Notes: generated by a model from the letters alone, not told the origin. A stretch of 64,000 nt of DNA from Sphingobacterium sp. (GCA_031286695.1 JAITTY010000005.1:930001-994000), one strand, 5' to 3'. Shown: positions 7,499 to 17,137, counted from the first letter of the stretch. Numbers and translations are program-made.

Positions 7499-10400
7499 CT
7501 AATCGCGGCTCTTATTTTTATAAGAGAAGTAAAAAACAATAGGCAGTACTGAAAACGAGAGAATCATACAAATAATCAATCCACCAACAATCATAATCGC
7601 CAGGGGTTTTTGGATTTCAGACCCCATTCCGTTTGAAAGTGCAGCTGGCAATAAGCCCATCGCCCCCATTAATGCAATCATTAAGATGGGTCTTATGCGG
7701 CTTTTGACAGCTTCATAAATAGCGGGTTTCAAGCTCATTTTATTCAACAGATTTTCTTTCATAATACCGATTAAAACAATACCATCAATCGTGGCTACGC
7801 CAAAGAGAATAATAAATCCGATACCCGCCGAAATTCCAAATGTCGTTCCGGTAATCCACAGGGAAATAAATCCACCAATAAATGCAAAGGCGAGGGTCAG
7901 TGAAGAAATCAGCGTATCTTTGACATTGCCAAAATTGGCATACAGCAAGAGTAAGATCAAAATCAACGAAATTGGCACAACATTCATCAGTTGTTTTGTT
8001 GCCCGTTCCTTACTTTCGAATTCTCCGGCCCAGACGACCTTATAGGATTTGGGCAGACTAACATCTTTTTCTATCTGTTTTTTTGCATCGGCAATTGTAC
8101 TTCCCAAATCTCGGCCTTCAATATTGAAGCCAACACCGATATAGCGGGAATTTCCTTCTCTGTAAATAAATGCCGGCCCCGTATGATAATCTATAGTTGC
8201 GATCTCCCGTAGGGGCACTTTCTGATCAGTCATCGTCGGAATGATAATATTTCCGATCTTCTCGGGGTTGTCGCGATATGATTTTTGGAAGCGCAGACGT
8301 ACATCAAAGATGCGCTCGTTTTCATAGAAATGTGTCACAGATTGCCCGCCAATAGTCATTTCGATCACCGATTGCACATCCTTGGTTGAAACGCCATATT
8401 TAGCCATTTTTGAATCATGCAACTGGATCCTTAGTTCAGGCAAACCGATATTTTTGAAAACATTGATATCCGTTATCCCATTTACCTTTTTAAGTGATTC
8501 GGCAAACTTATTGGCCTTATTTTCTAAATCCTGTAAATTCTCACCAAAAATTTTGATGACCAACGGACTTTTCACTCCGGCCACATACTCCTCTACATTA
8601 TCCTGGATCGGCTGGCTAAAACCAAAATTTATTCCGGGAAAAGTCTGTAGACTATCCCGCATCTGACCGATCAATTGCTCTTTTGACAGCTTTCTTTTCC
8701 ACTCGCCTTCGGGTTTCAGTTCAATATTGAATTCAATATTGAAAAAACCTGTTGGATCTGTACCATCATTGGGACGGCCTGTTTGCGTCATGATAAAATC
8801 AATCTCGTCAAACTGCTTCATCAATTTTGTTTTCATGGTTTTGGTCAACTTCACGGATTCTTCGAGATTGACACTATTGGGTAAGGTTGCGCGGACATAA
8901 ATTGCACCCTCGTTCAATTTTGGAAGAAACTCGGAGCCATAATGGCTAAACCGGAACATACAGACGAGCAAGGCTAGGATAAAAATAGACAATGTCCATT
9001 TTGGATGATCGAAAGCTTTCTTAAAACCTTTAAAAATGGCATTACGACTAACTTTAGTAATCTTATTTTCATCTTCTTTGATATTCTTTTTCAATAAGTA
9101 TTTACACATGGCGGGCACATAGGTCAAACTTAGGATCAAGGATCCCAATAAGGCGTAACCGAGCGTAAAGGCTAATGGTGAGAACATTTTTCCTTCCACC
9201 TTTTGAAAAGAGAAAATAGGAGTCAGTGCGACAATTAAAATCAATAGTGCAAAAAAGATATACCCCGCTACAGAGCCAGCACTTTTCTTAATGATCCCTA
9301 GTTTGGAGATTTTATTAAAGCGTTCCGTCCCGAGCCGATGAGCCTCTTTTTCCAAAGAGACAAAAACAGTCTCCACGATGACCAACGTTCCTTCGAGCAA
9401 TAATCCAAAGTCCAATGCCCCCATGGAAATCAAATTTGCAGGGAGCCCCTGTATTTTCAAACAAATAATCGCAAATAGGAAGGCCAATGGAATCACCGAT
9501 GCAACGATAAAGGTTGTCTTCCAGTTGTTCAAAAAGATAAAGACAATAATCGAAACCAGAAGAACCCCTTCTATCAGGTTTTTGGAAACCGTATGCACGG
9601 TATTATTTACCAGTTTTGTGCGGTCTATGACGGGTTCAATCTTGACATTTTCGGGTAAAATACGTTGGTTTAGCTCTTCAATTTTTGCCTTTAACCTTGT
9701 GACAACAGCAGAGGGATTTTCTCCCCTCAGCATAATGACAATTCCCTGGACAAGGTCATCCTCCTGGTTGAGTCCCACCTGCCCGAGTCGCGGTTTTGCG
9801 CCCAATTCTATTTCTGCAACATGCTTGACTAAAATCGGTGTATTGCCGACCACCTTGATCAAAATATTACCGATATCATCGATTTTATCCAATAGGCCTA
9901 CCCCACGCACAACATAGGCTTGATTTCCTTTTTGGATCACATCGCCACCGACATTGATATTCGAACGGGATACGGCTTCATAAACATCCAGTGGCGACAG
10001 GTTATAATTGGCCAACTCTGTTGGATTGATCTTTATTTCATAGATCTTTTCTTCACCTCCAAAGCTGACGACATCCGCCACGCCGGGCACCCCCACAAGT
10101 TCCCTTTCGATCACCCAATCTTGAATAGCGGAGACTTCTTTAATCGGAAGATTGCTCTTCAGCACATAGCGAAAAATTTCTCCGGTAGCACCCGAAGGTG
10201 GTTCTATGGAGCTTTCAGCACCTTCCGGCAGCTCAATTGAGCGCATTTTATTACCCGCATACTGCTGGGCATAAAAGTCCTCTACTCCATCCTCAAATTG
10301 AATCGTCACAACAGATAAGCCAAACAAGGAGATCGAACGAACGTCCGTTTTCTTTGGAATGGTGTTCATTTCTTTGGTTACCGGTAATGTAACGAACTTC

Positions 10401-10594
10401 TCGATTTCTTCGGCGCTACGTCCCGGCCATTGTGTGATAATCCGGACCCGTGTATTGGTCACATCGGGGAAAGCTTCAATCGGTGTATGCAGGTAAGCGT
10501 ATATCCCGCCGAATAATAAAGCCAACGTAAAAAACAGGACGACCAAGGAGTGTTTCAATGAAAATGAAACAATATTTTGTACAACTTTCTTCAT
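7499..10594 (-). CDS. CzcA/CusA family heavy-metal RND efflux pump
   Basis: 1031 residues, the inner-membrane proton-driven pump of a tripartite efflux system. It has the RND layout: TM1 (about 14-34), a large periplasmic loop, TM2-6 (about 337-500), a cytosolic stretch, TM7, a second periplasmic loop, and TM8-12 at the C-terminus. The heavy-metal signature in TM4 reads ALDFGLLLEGTLVIVET: D395 and E408 correspond to the conserved proton-relay acids of CzcA, but the middle Asp is replaced by E401. One base separates it from the adaptor gene upstream. Family is certain; metal specificity (Cu/Ag versus Zn/Co/Cd/Ni) cannot be fixed. Confidence 0.93.
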   Translation of the reverse strand: MKKVVQNIVSFSLKHSLVVLFFTLALLFGGIYAYLHTPIEAFPDVTNTRVRIITQWPGRSAEEIEKFVTLPVTKEMNTIPKKTDVRSISLFGLSVVTIQFEDGVEDFYAQQYAGNKMRSIELPEGAESSIEPPSGATGEIFRYVLKSNLPIKEVSAIQDWVIERELVGVPGVADVVSFGGEEKIYEIKINPTELANYNLSPLDVYEAVSRSNINVGGDVIQKGNQAYVVRGVGLLDKIDDIGNILIKVVGNTPILVKHVAEIELGAKPRLGQVGLNQEDDLVQGIVIMLRGENPSAVVTRLKAKIEELNQRILPENVKIEPVIDRTKLVNNTVHTVSKNLIEGVLLVSIIVFIFLNNWKTTFIVASVIPLAFLFAIICLKIQGLPANLISMGALDFGLLLEGTLVIVETVFVSLEKEAHRLGTERFNKISKLGIIKKSAGSVAGYIFFALLILIVALTPIFSFQKVEGKMFSPLAFTLGYALLGSLILSLTYVPAMCKYLLKKNIKEDENKITKVSRNAIFKGFKKAFDHPKWTLSIFILALLVCMFRFSHYGSEFLPKLNEGAIYVRATLPNSVNLEESVKLTKTMKTKLMKQFDEIDFIMTQTGRPNDGTDPTGFFNIEFNIELKPEGEWKRKLSKEQLIGQMRDSLQTFPGINFGFSQPIQDNVEEYVAGVKSPLVIKIFGENLQDLENKANKFAESLKKVNGITDINVFKNIGLPELRIQLHDSKMAKYGVSTKDVQSVIEMTIGGQSVTHFYENERIFDVRLRFQKSYRDNPEKIGNIIIPTMTDQKVPLREIATIDYHTGPAFIYREGNSRYIGVGFNIEGRDLGSTIADAKKQIEKDVSLPKSYKVVWAGEFESKERATKQLMNVVPISLILILLLLYANFGNVKDTLISSLTLAFAFIGGFISLWITGTTFGISAGIGFIILFGVATIDGIVLIGIMKENLLNKMSLKPAIYEAVKSRIRPILMIALMGAMGLLPAALSNGMGSEIQKPLAIMIVGGLIICMILSFSVLPIVFYFSYKNKSRD

Positions 10595-10595
10595 C

Positions 10596-11702
10596 CTATC
10601 TATTTATCAATTCATCAAATACAATCAGCTCATTTTCTGTCAGCACCTGATCTCCCTCGGCTATTCCTGTTTTGACAAAAGCATAGGTTTCATTCTCAGC
10701 AACAATATCCACAGGCTTTACCGCCAGATCACAGTCATTTTTGTAAATCACCACGAAATTCTGGTTATTATGCAGGATAATGGCATCTTTGGGAATAGCC
10801 AACATCTGATGTTCTTGTCCCGAAACAGCTTTTTCGACCAATACATCCACACTCATGCCCGGCTTTAATCGTAGGTCTTTGTTTAACAACTTTACACGCG
10901 CCTTGACCACACGTTCTTCAGGATCAAAGAAATTGGCTACCTGATCAATATAGCCATCAAAAGATTCACCTTTATAAGCCAGTGTGGTGATCTTGACAGG
11001 AGCGCCATTTTTGACAAAAGGTAAATTATTAGCATAGATATTGACCGAAACCCACACCTCATTCAACTTACTGACCGACAACAAATCGGCGTCATCGCCA
11101 ACAGTCATGCCGGGACTCACCTTTTTATCCACGATATAACCCGCTTTGGGTGCACGGATGTAAAAAACACCATTTTCTGAGGAGCCATTCAGCAAACTCA
11201 TGTTCGCTTTGACATGGCGGATTCCAATCTGCACGGCTTTCAATTCACTTTCCATCTCTTCCAGTTCCCGCTGGGAAGCCATACCATCTTTCAGCAGACT
11301 ACGCAGGCTAAGCAATTTACTCTCCGTCAGCCGCTTGCTATTTTCCAGTTCCCGCAGCTCTTTTCCTAAATCATTGACGGAGGTACCTTTAAGCGATACC
11401 AGAATCTGTCCTTTTTCTACATAATCGCCCATTTTAACTGAAACAGACTGTACGATACCGGGTATCGGACTCTTTAGCGCTGCAAGTTCATCCTGATCGT
11501 ATTGGATGACGCCATTTAAAGCGATCTGTTCAAATACGGTCCGCTTCTGTATCGAATCAATTTTAATTTGGTTTTTGAAATCTGCGCTAAGGCAAAAACC
11601 TTTGGTTGCCGGCAGCGCTTGCTCTTCATTTTTCGTTGATTGACAGCCCCACAATAAACAGACGGACATAAGTGTCAATGGCATTAAAAAGTTCCCTTTC
11701 AT
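10596..11702 (-). CDS. HlyD/CusB-like periplasmic adaptor lipoprotein of the RND pump
   Basis: 368 residues. An N-terminal lipobox (LLWGC, Cys20) predicts a lipid-anchored periplasmic adaptor. A lipoyl-like half (SPIPGIVQSVSVKMGDYVEKGQ), an alpha-helical hairpin (about 105-165), a second lipoyl half (FYIRAPKAGYIVDKKVSPG) and beta-barrel and membrane-proximal domains follow in the expected order. It bridges the pump and the outer-membrane factor. Its ATG overlaps the TGA of the TolC gene (ATGA at 11702-11699), implying translational coupling. There is no histidine-rich metal-binding extension. Confidence 0.92.
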   Translation of the reverse strand: MKGNFLMPLTLMSVCLLWGCQSTKNEEQALPATKGFCLSADFKNQIKIDSIQKRTVFEQIALNGVIQYDQDELAALKSPIPGIVQSVSVKMGDYVEKGQILVSLKGTSVNDLGKELRELENSKRLTESKLLSLRSLLKDGMASQRELEEMESELKAVQIGIRHVKANMSLLNGSSENGVFYIRAPKAGYIVDKKVSPGMTVGDDADLLSVSKLNEVWVSVNIYANNLPFVKNGAPVKITTLAYKGESFDGYIDQVANFFDPEERVVKARVKLLNKDLRLKPGMSVDVLVEKAVSGQEHQMLAIPKDAIILHNNQNFVVIYKNDCDLAVKPVDIVAENETYAFVKTGIAEGDQVLTENELIVFDELINR

Positions 11703-12973
11703 GAAACAATATCCTTTCCGATTAAATACGTTAATTCTTCCTTATACTGAAGATATTTCGCCCTGCGCTCTAATATTGATTCTTTGTTTTCCATATAATT
11801 ATTGATAAAGTCTATAAATTCAACGATGTTCAACCGTCGTTCTTGAAAATTGCGCACATAGCGTTCAAGTGCTACGTCCAATTTACCGTCAAAGCCCATA
11901 TCCGTTGTCTTCAAACTCGTTTCAAGGTTGTTGAGCCGTTCCGAAAGAAAGTCGATCTCGCGTTCGATGTCGATACGGAATTGCTCGATTTCCACTTTAT
12001 TTTTCTCCATCTCCAGTTTAGCGATTTTGATATTCCCCTGGTTTCGATTAAATAAAGGAAGATCCATAGCAACACCCAGGCCTATAAAATCGCGCATAAT
12101 ATTTCCGCCGCGATCATAATTCATGGAGACCTGCAAATCTGGTATACGTTCGGCCTTTTCTATTTTCAGCTGAGCATCACTTTTTTTCAATTCGTTGTGG
12201 ATGATTTTATAATCGCTGCGATTATCGAGGGCCATCATTTTCCACTCCTGTTTTTTCCCCGGGAGAAAATGCGGTATGCCGATCGTATCTGATATCGTGA
12301 GTGCGGTACCTTTGTCACCGAGGTAGCGCGCAACCTCATTCATTTTTGTGATTTTTTCCTGTTGGATTTCATTCAGTTTGTTTCCAAATGCGATAGACTC
12401 GCTTTGAATCCGGAGGTAGTCCATCTCACTTACATTGCCTTCTTTCCACTGATTTTGATAGGATTGTGCCAATGTCTGAAAGATGTTGACCTGGTTGCCG
12501 TATAACCGTTCTTTCTCCTGTAGGATCTGTAATTCGATACATTGGCTTCGGAGATCATATTTCAGGTTACGCAGCAATTCTTCAAATTGAAGCCGCGCAT
12601 TCTCTTTTTCCAGGAGCTGCAATTGCACCCTTTTTTTTCGTTTACCAGCCATTTCAATGGTCTGTTCCAATTCGATCGCCACCTGCTGGTACTTGCCGTA
12701 ATTTCCGATCAGCGCCGGGAAGGATTCGCTGGAAGGGTTTTTCCAAAGATTGACTTCGGAGATGGAAATCGTTGGATTGGGCCATAGCTTTGCCTGAAGC
12801 ACCGCAGCTTCGGCCTGCTGCATTTGAAAACGCTGCGCCATTAAGGTCAGGTTATGAGCGAGGAATACCTGTTCGATCTCTGACTTTCGCAGACGGTTTT
12901 CCGCCGCCTCCTGCGAAAATAACTTACTATTCAGGCCAAGAAGTAAAAATAATGTAATACGTAGTTTTCTCAC
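11699..12973 (-). CDS. TolC-family outer-membrane efflux protein (CusC/CzcC-like)
   Basis: 424 residues with a signal peptide (MRKLRITLFLLLGLNSKLFSQ) and two OEP repeats rich in long amphipathic helices (for example residues 125-210 and 290-400). It forms the outer-membrane channel of the tripartite pump. It is the first of the three pump genes, lies 90 bp after the sensor kinase stop and overlaps the adaptor gene by 4 bp. The 90-bp leader carries the triple GATTAGA repeat, so the pump genes may have their own promoter. Confidence 0.9.
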   Translation of the reverse strand: MRKLRITLFLLLGLNSKLFSQEAAENRLRKSEIEQVFLAHNLTLMAQRFQMQQAEAAVLQAKLWPNPTISISEVNLWKNPSSESFPALIGNYGKYQQVAIELEQTIEMAGKRKKRVQLQLLEKENARLQFEELLRNLKYDLRSQCIELQILQEKERLYGNQVNIFQTLAQSYQNQWKEGNVSEMDYLRIQSESIAFGNKLNEIQQEKITKMNEVARYLGDKGTALTISDTIGIPHFLPGKKQEWKMMALDNRSDYKIIHNELKKSDAQLKIEKAERIPDLQVSMNYDRGGNIMRDFIGLGVAMDLPLFNRNQGNIKIAKLEMEKNKVEIEQFRIDIEREIDFLSERLNNLETSLKTTDMGFDGKLDVALERYVRNFQERRLNIVEFIDFINNYMENKESILERRAKYLQYKEELTYLIGKDIVS

Positions 12974-13040
12974 TTAATTTTGAATTTCCACAAAACTAAA
13001 TGACAAGCATTATAGGCAACTTTAAGGTAAATTAAAGTTT

Positions 13041-13068
13041 GATTAGAAGGGATTAGAAAATGATTAGA
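13041..13068 (-). promoter_or_regulatory. Triple GATTAGA direct repeat upstream of the pump genes
   Basis: GATTAGA occurs at 13041-13047, 13051-13057 and 13062-13068, that is at 10 and 11 bp steps (TCTAATC on the coding strand of the pump). Same-face direct repeats are how OmpR-type regulators bind DNA. The last copy overlaps the kinase stop codon; the array ends 67 bp before the tolC-like ATG. No other cluster of this heptamer was noticed in the window. Confidence 0.55.
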
Positions 13069-14410
13069 ATTTAGGGAATAATAACGATACCGTTGTACCC
13101 AGATCATTTGAACGAATATCAAAGTCGACCCCCTGATCCTTACATACAATCTGTGCAAAAGAGAGACCGATACCGCTGCCCTTCACTTTACCGACATTTG
13201 ACCCCCTATAAAAAGTCTGTTTCACAGACTCCAGTTCAGCTTGTGGGATGCCAATACCATGGTCTATAATTTGCAAAGACAGCCTGTCATTTGCAGTAGT
13301 CATCCGGACAACAACTTCCTGTCCATTTGCATATTTAAGTGCATTTTCGATCAGATTGGAAATAGACAGGCTGAGGAGCATCTTATTGCCCCGAAAATTG
13401 AAGTATTGCGGTTCATCGACCTGTATATCGACTTTTAAGGGCACGGCAAATGACCTCGAAAACTTAGGGACAAGATCCCATACGATCTCATCTATGCGAA
13501 AAGTTTCCAGGGAACGCGTCAGGGGCTGATCTTCGGTCAGCAATAGAAAATTACCGATAAGCTGATTCAGAAAATTCACATGTTCAGTAATGATTTCGGC
13601 CAATTCATGGTACTCTTCTTCACTTCTGACTTTCGTACCGAAGACCTCCATGGAGCCCAGGATTCCCGCCAAAGGCGTTCGAAACTCGTGTGAAACATAA
13701 CTTACAAAGTTCTTTCTAATAATCATATTTTCGCTGATCCGTCGTAGGAGCGCATTATAACTTTCAATAAGATCCTGTAGTTCGTCCTTCGTTTTTATAG
13801 TCGTCAGAGGTTCCTGAATGGTGCTTAAATCCTTATGCTGAATTTCCTTGATCACTTTACGAATGGGGAGATAAGCATATTTACTCAGCCAAACCGACAG
13901 TAAGGCGATACTGATCAATGCCACGAGAAAAACAAAGACAAGTGTAATGAGCAAACGATTCAACTGATGATCAAAGTCTGCGCTCGACTCTTTGACAAAC
14001 ACAAAGAAATCGCCCTGATTATCTGGATAATACAACCCAAAATAAAAGCTATCTTCTGTTTTAAAATAAACCGTTTTGTCTGTTTTCAGCTGGCGCAGCA
14101 AATCCTTATTAATTTGACTATCAAACCGCATACCGCCATAACTTACTTTTCCTTCGGCGTTATAAACGGCTACCATGGCACGTTTGACCAGGCTTTCATA
14201 TTGATTTTTAGATTCCAGATGCTTTAGTGGGCTCTGTTCATCTGCCTCGAGGTAATAAATGCCGGCTATCTTTGCATTTTTTTCGAGGGAACTGATCAGA
14301 TGCCGTTCAGAAGAATTATAAAATATCCAGTAGATGACCAGCGTTGCAAGCCCAAAAATGATGGTGAATACCAGCGTAGAAAAGAGTGTAAGGCGAGTCT
14401 TTAAATTCAT
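13064..14410 (-). CDS. Sensor histidine kinase (CusS/CzcS-like context)
   Basis: 448 residues. TM1 (about 8-30), a periplasmic sensor domain (about 31-150), TM2 (about 152-175), a HAMP-like linker (about 176-230), then HisKA with the phospho-accepting H241 in SYVSHEFRTPLAGIL and a HATPase_c domain with N (ISNLIENALKYA), G1 (DHGIGIP) and G2 (GSGIGLSFAQ) boxes. It starts 2 bp after the response regulator stop. Next to a metal efflux pump it is expected to sense periplasmic metal and phosphorylate its partner. The sensor domain has no obvious metal-ligand cluster. Confidence 0.92.
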   Translation of the reverse strand: MNLKTRLTLFSTLVFTIIFGLATLVIYWIFYNSSERHLISSLEKNAKIAGIYYLEADEQSPLKHLESKNQYESLVKRAMVAVYNAEGKVSYGGMRFDSQINKDLLRQLKTDKTVYFKTEDSFYFGLYYPDNQGDFFVFVKESSADFDHQLNRLLITLVFVFLVALISIALLSVWLSKYAYLPIRKVIKEIQHKDLSTIQEPLTTIKTKDELQDLIESYNALLRRISENMIIRKNFVSYVSHEFRTPLAGILGSMEVFGTKVRSEEEYHELAEIITEHVNFLNQLIGNFLLLTEDQPLTRSLETFRIDEIVWDLVPKFSRSFAVPLKVDIQVDEPQYFNFRGNKMLLSLSISNLIENALKYANGQEVVVRMTTANDRLSLQIIDHGIGIPQAELESVKQTFYRGSNVGKVKGSGIGLSFAQIVCKDQGVDFDIRSNDLGTTVSLLFPKF

Positions 14411-14412
14411 TG

Positions 14413-15093
14413 TCAGTCCGTTGTAAGCATGTAACCGACTCCCTTCACCGTTTTGATAATGGAGGTATCGCTTCCCTCATCAACCTTCCCTCTCAGATAA
14501 GAAACGTACACATCGACGACATTGGTGTTGTTATCAAAATCGATTCCCCAAACAGCCTGCAGGATAGCGGTCCGTGAGAGTGTTTTATTCCGATTTTCGA
14601 TCAGATACTTGAATAGTTTAAATTCTTTGGGAGAGAGATCGACATTTTTACCATTCTTATGGACTTCATAACGTTCAAGATCCACTTTTAAATCACGAAT
14701 TTCCACGCTGCTGTCCTTTGCTACGTTTTTATAATTGTCACGGCGTACCAATGCTTTGATACGACTCACCAATTCCTTAAAGGAAAACGGCTTGACGAGA
14801 TAGTCATCGGCACCACTTTCCAAGGCCTCCACCTTATCTTCAATCTCTCCTAAAGCACTTAAAATCAATATCGGAATATGATTTTTTCGATACCTGACCA
14901 TCTTCGTAAACTGGATACCATCTATTCCGGGCAGCATGATATCGAGTACAATAATATCCAAAGAATCTGCATTGATCCATTCACGTGCCGCTTCCGCAGA
15001 TTCAACTAAAATGACCTGATGCCCCATTTCTTCCAGACCTTTCACAACAAAGCTGCTAATCCGGCGATCGTCCTCTACTAAAAGTATCTGCAT
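14413..15093 (-). CDS. OmpR/PhoB-family response regulator
   Basis: 226 residues. Receiver domain residues 1-115 with acidic pocket E7-D8-D9, phospho-acceptor D51 (IIVLDIMLPGIDG), the switch Ser/Thr region (ILSALGE) and K103-like lysine in VKPFSFKEL; winged-helix DNA-binding domain about 127-224 (LSPKEFKLFKYL, VVDVYVSYLRGKVD, IKTVKGVGYML). It is the first gene of the two-component/efflux series on the minus strand and the likely binder of the GATTAGA repeats. Confidence 0.94.
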   Translation of the reverse strand: MQILLVEDDRRISSFVVKGLEEMGHQVILVESAEAAREWINADSLDIIVLDIMLPGIDGIQFTKMVRYRKNHIPILILSALGEIEDKVEALESGADDYLVKPFSFKELVSRIKALVRRDNYKNVAKDSSVEIRDLKVDLERYEVHKNGKNVDLSPKEFKLFKYLIENRNKTLSRTAILQAVWGIDFDNNTNVVDVYVSYLRGKVDEGSDTSIIKTVKGVGYMLTTD

Positions 15094-15329
15094 ATAATAC
15101 GCTGTTTATTTTTATGCGGGATTATAAAAATGATGAATTCCCCTTGGAATCTTACAAGTATACGAATTTACAATTTAATCGTCCGGTAATCCATAGCCCC
15201 CTTTTCTTCACAAATCCTGTCCGCTGATTTTTAGGGATACATCCAATCAACATTAATCGATTCTGGCATAAAATATTGCGTGTAGTCTAAATTGCTTATA
15301 TTTAATCTCACAATTCGAAAAGGATTAAA

Positions 15330-15719
15330 ATGAATACAGCATTGCCTCCCAATAGGAAAAGAAGTGAAGAAATTACGATTCAATATTTTGAGTTCCTGGA
15401 TCGTCATCTCGCAGAATTGATCAGCGGAGTCAGCATAGAAATGCTGGAGCTTCAGGACATTGCAAACATACTTTGTGTCTCACAAAAGCATCTTATCAAG
15501 ATAATACAGGAAACGTCAGGGAATCACCCCTGTCATTTTTATGTACAAAAAATATTGACCTGTACCAAGAGCCTGCTCACCAATAGCGAGTTGACCATTT
15601 CGGAGATCGCACAAAGGCTGACTTACGACCCATCCAACTTCACCAAATTTTTTAAAAAATATGAGGGCATGTCCCCTTCGCAATTTCGTCAATTGCAAAA
15701 AGCGAAAAGTTCACCATAA
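15330..15719 (+). CDS. Short AraC-family DNA-binding protein
   Basis: 129 residues, comprising essentially only the AraC/XylS double helix-turn-helix domain: first HTH around LQDIANILCVSQKHLIKIIQ, second around ISEIAQRLTYDPSNFTKFFK, ending GMSPSQFR. The N-terminal sensor domain usual in the family is missing; only about 35 residues precede the first HTH. The ATG follows AAAAGGATTAAA. It lies 50 bp upstream of the SDR gene in the same direction and may control it. It may be a stand-alone DNA-binding form or a shortened gene; the intact ends argue against decay. Confidence 0.85.
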   Translation: MNTALPPNRKRSEEITIQYFEFLDRHLAELISGVSIEMLELQDIANILCVSQKHLIKIIQETSGNHPCHFYVQKILTCTKSLLTNSELTISEIAQRLTYDPSNFTKFFKKYEGMSPSQFRQLQKAKSSP

Positions 15720-15769
15720 CAGAGCCCTTAACATTTATGAAATTTGCTATAATCAAAATTTAAATTATT

Positions 15770-16525
15770 ATGGCAAGAAATGATGTAAAAGGAAAAGTTG
15801 TCCTTATAGCTGGTGGTGCAAAAAATCTGGGTGGATTATTAAGCCGGGATTTTGCGGCTAAAGGGGCAAAACTGGTGATCCATTATAACAGTGAAAACAC
15901 CAAAACGAATGCAGAAAAAACATTGGCCGCAGTAGAAGCTACTGGTGCAGAAGCAATTTTGGTGCAAGCGGACCTGACAAAAATTGAGCATATCAGGGAA
16001 CTTTTTGATGCAGCCATCGACCGATTCGGAGGCGTGGATATCGCCATTAACACCGTTGGTAAAGTATTAAAAAAGCCAATTGTGGACACAACAGTAGAAG
16101 AATACGATAGCATGAGCGATATCAATTCAAAAGTTGCCTATTTCTTTATTCAGGAGGCAGGGAAAAAACTGAATGCAAATGGTAAGATCTGCACCATTGT
16201 CACCTCACTATTAGCAGCCTATACAGGGTTCTACTCGACCTATGAGGGACTTAAAGCCCCTGTAGAACATTTTACGAGAGCGGCATCAAAAGAATTCGGT
16301 GAGCGAGGTATTTCGGTTACAGCTGTAGCTCCAGGCCCAATGGATACGCCATTTTTCTACGGACAGGAAAGTGCGGATGCCGTAGCCTACCACAAATCTG
16401 CATCAGCATTGGGCGGACTAACGGATATAAAAGACATTGCGCCTTTGGTTGAGTTCCTAGTCACCGATGGCTGGTGGATAACCGGCCAGACGATTTTCGC
16501 CAATGGTGGTTATACAACTCGGTAA
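15770..16525 (+). CDS. Short-chain dehydrogenase/reductase (SDR)
   Basis: 251 residues, classical SDR with an NAD(P) site GGAKNLGG (residues 15-22), N-containing motif INTVGKV and a catalytic S146, Y158, K162 set (YSTYEGLK). The C-terminal APGPMDTPFF and GQTIFANGGYTTR are typical of 3-oxoacyl-reductase-like SDRs. The glycine motif is GGAKNLGG, not TGxxxGxG, as in a minority of the family. Substrate unknown. It is followed by a strong terminator, so it ends its transcript. Confidence 0.9.
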   Translation: MARNDVKGKVVLIAGGAKNLGGLLSRDFAAKGAKLVIHYNSENTKTNAEKTLAAVEATGAEAILVQADLTKIEHIRELFDAAIDRFGGVDIAINTVGKVLKKPIVDTTVEEYDSMSDINSKVAYFFIQEAGKKLNANGKICTIVTSLLAAYTGFYSTYEGLKAPVEHFTRAASKEFGERGISVTAVAPGPMDTPFFYGQESADAVAYHKSASALGGLTDIKDIAPLVEFLVTDGWWITGQTIFANGGYTTR

Positions 16526-16534
16526 AACGGCCAA

Positions 16535-16570
16535 GAGAAAGCATCCTAAAAAGGGTGCTTTCTCATTTTT
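16535..16570 (+). terminator. Intrinsic terminator after the SDR gene
   Basis: GAGAAAGCATCC (16535-16546) pairs with GGGTGCTTTCTC (16553-16564) with one G-U pair and a six-base loop, followed by ATTTTT. It sits 10 bp after the SDR stop. Confidence 0.85.
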
Positions 16571-16606
16571 CCCATCAAAAGGTAAGCCGGCCTGCTTATT
16601 GATAAA

Positions 16607-17137
16607 TTACAATTGCTCCAAAAAGCGAAGATAGCCCACAACGCCCTGTTCTACCCATTCTGGACTTGAATCATTTTCTATTCCATAAAAGACGAAAGGC
16701 TTTTGATAATCCGCTTTAACATAGTCAAAAGTAATTTCAAACGGACTTGTCAATTGTTCCATTCGGTATTTATACTTTCCCGAAGCCCCATACTCCTGTT
16801 CATCGATACCTGCAGAGATTGCCAATGCAATTTTCTTCCCTTCCAGCTTGTAACCACTCTTCTTACCATACGCCCATCCATAGGTAAGCACCTCATCCAG
16901 CCACTGCTTAAAAAATGGCGGACAGTTAAACCAGTAAAAAGGGAATTGAAATACAATTTTATCATATTTCTCCATCAGCTGCTGTTCTGCTACGACATCA
17001 ATTTTACCATCAGGATACAACTGATGTAAATCATGAACCTCATAAAGATCCGGGTGTTTCTTCAATTCATGGACCCATCTTTTATTCATTTGGGACGATT
17101 CAAAATTGGGATGAATAACGACTATTAATATTTTCAT
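16607..17137 (-). CDS. NAD(P)H-quinone reductase, KefF/MdaB-like flavodoxin fold
   Basis: 176 residues from the ATG at 17137. The frame also opens at a GTG eight codons earlier, but the KILIVVIHPNFESSQMNKRW start is the canonical FMN-binding N-terminus of NQO1-like reductases. Other family features are FQFPFYWFNCPPFFKQWLDEVL (residues about 80-101) and the glycine-containing loop KKSGYKLEGKKIALAISAG. It reduces quinones or electrophiles with two electrons using FMN. It is transcribed divergently from the HxlR-type gene at 17284, a common pairing in which the regulator responds to quinones or electrophiles. Confidence 0.9.
   Translation of the reverse strand: MKILIVVIHPNFESSQMNKRWVHELKKHPDLYEVHDLHQLYPDGKIDVVAEQQLMEKYDKIVFQFPFYWFNCPPFFKQWLDEVLTYGWAYGKKSGYKLEGKKIALAISAGIDEQEYGASGKYKYRMEQLTSPFEITFDYVKADYQKPFVFYGIENDSSPEWVEQGVVGYLRFLEQL

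Noticed and set aside
7324..7539. Small minus-strand gene of 71 codons
   Set aside because: Overlaps the pump gene end and the terminator hairpin; no recognisable features.
9378..9917. Plus-strand frame of 179 codons
   Set aside because: Lies entirely antisense to the pump gene and has no domain-like composition; a shadow frame.
15330..15719. Truncated AraC pseudogene
   Set aside because: Both ends look natural (ATG after a purine stretch; stop right after the HTH domain) and no adjoining fragment of a sensor domain was found; treated as a real short regulator.
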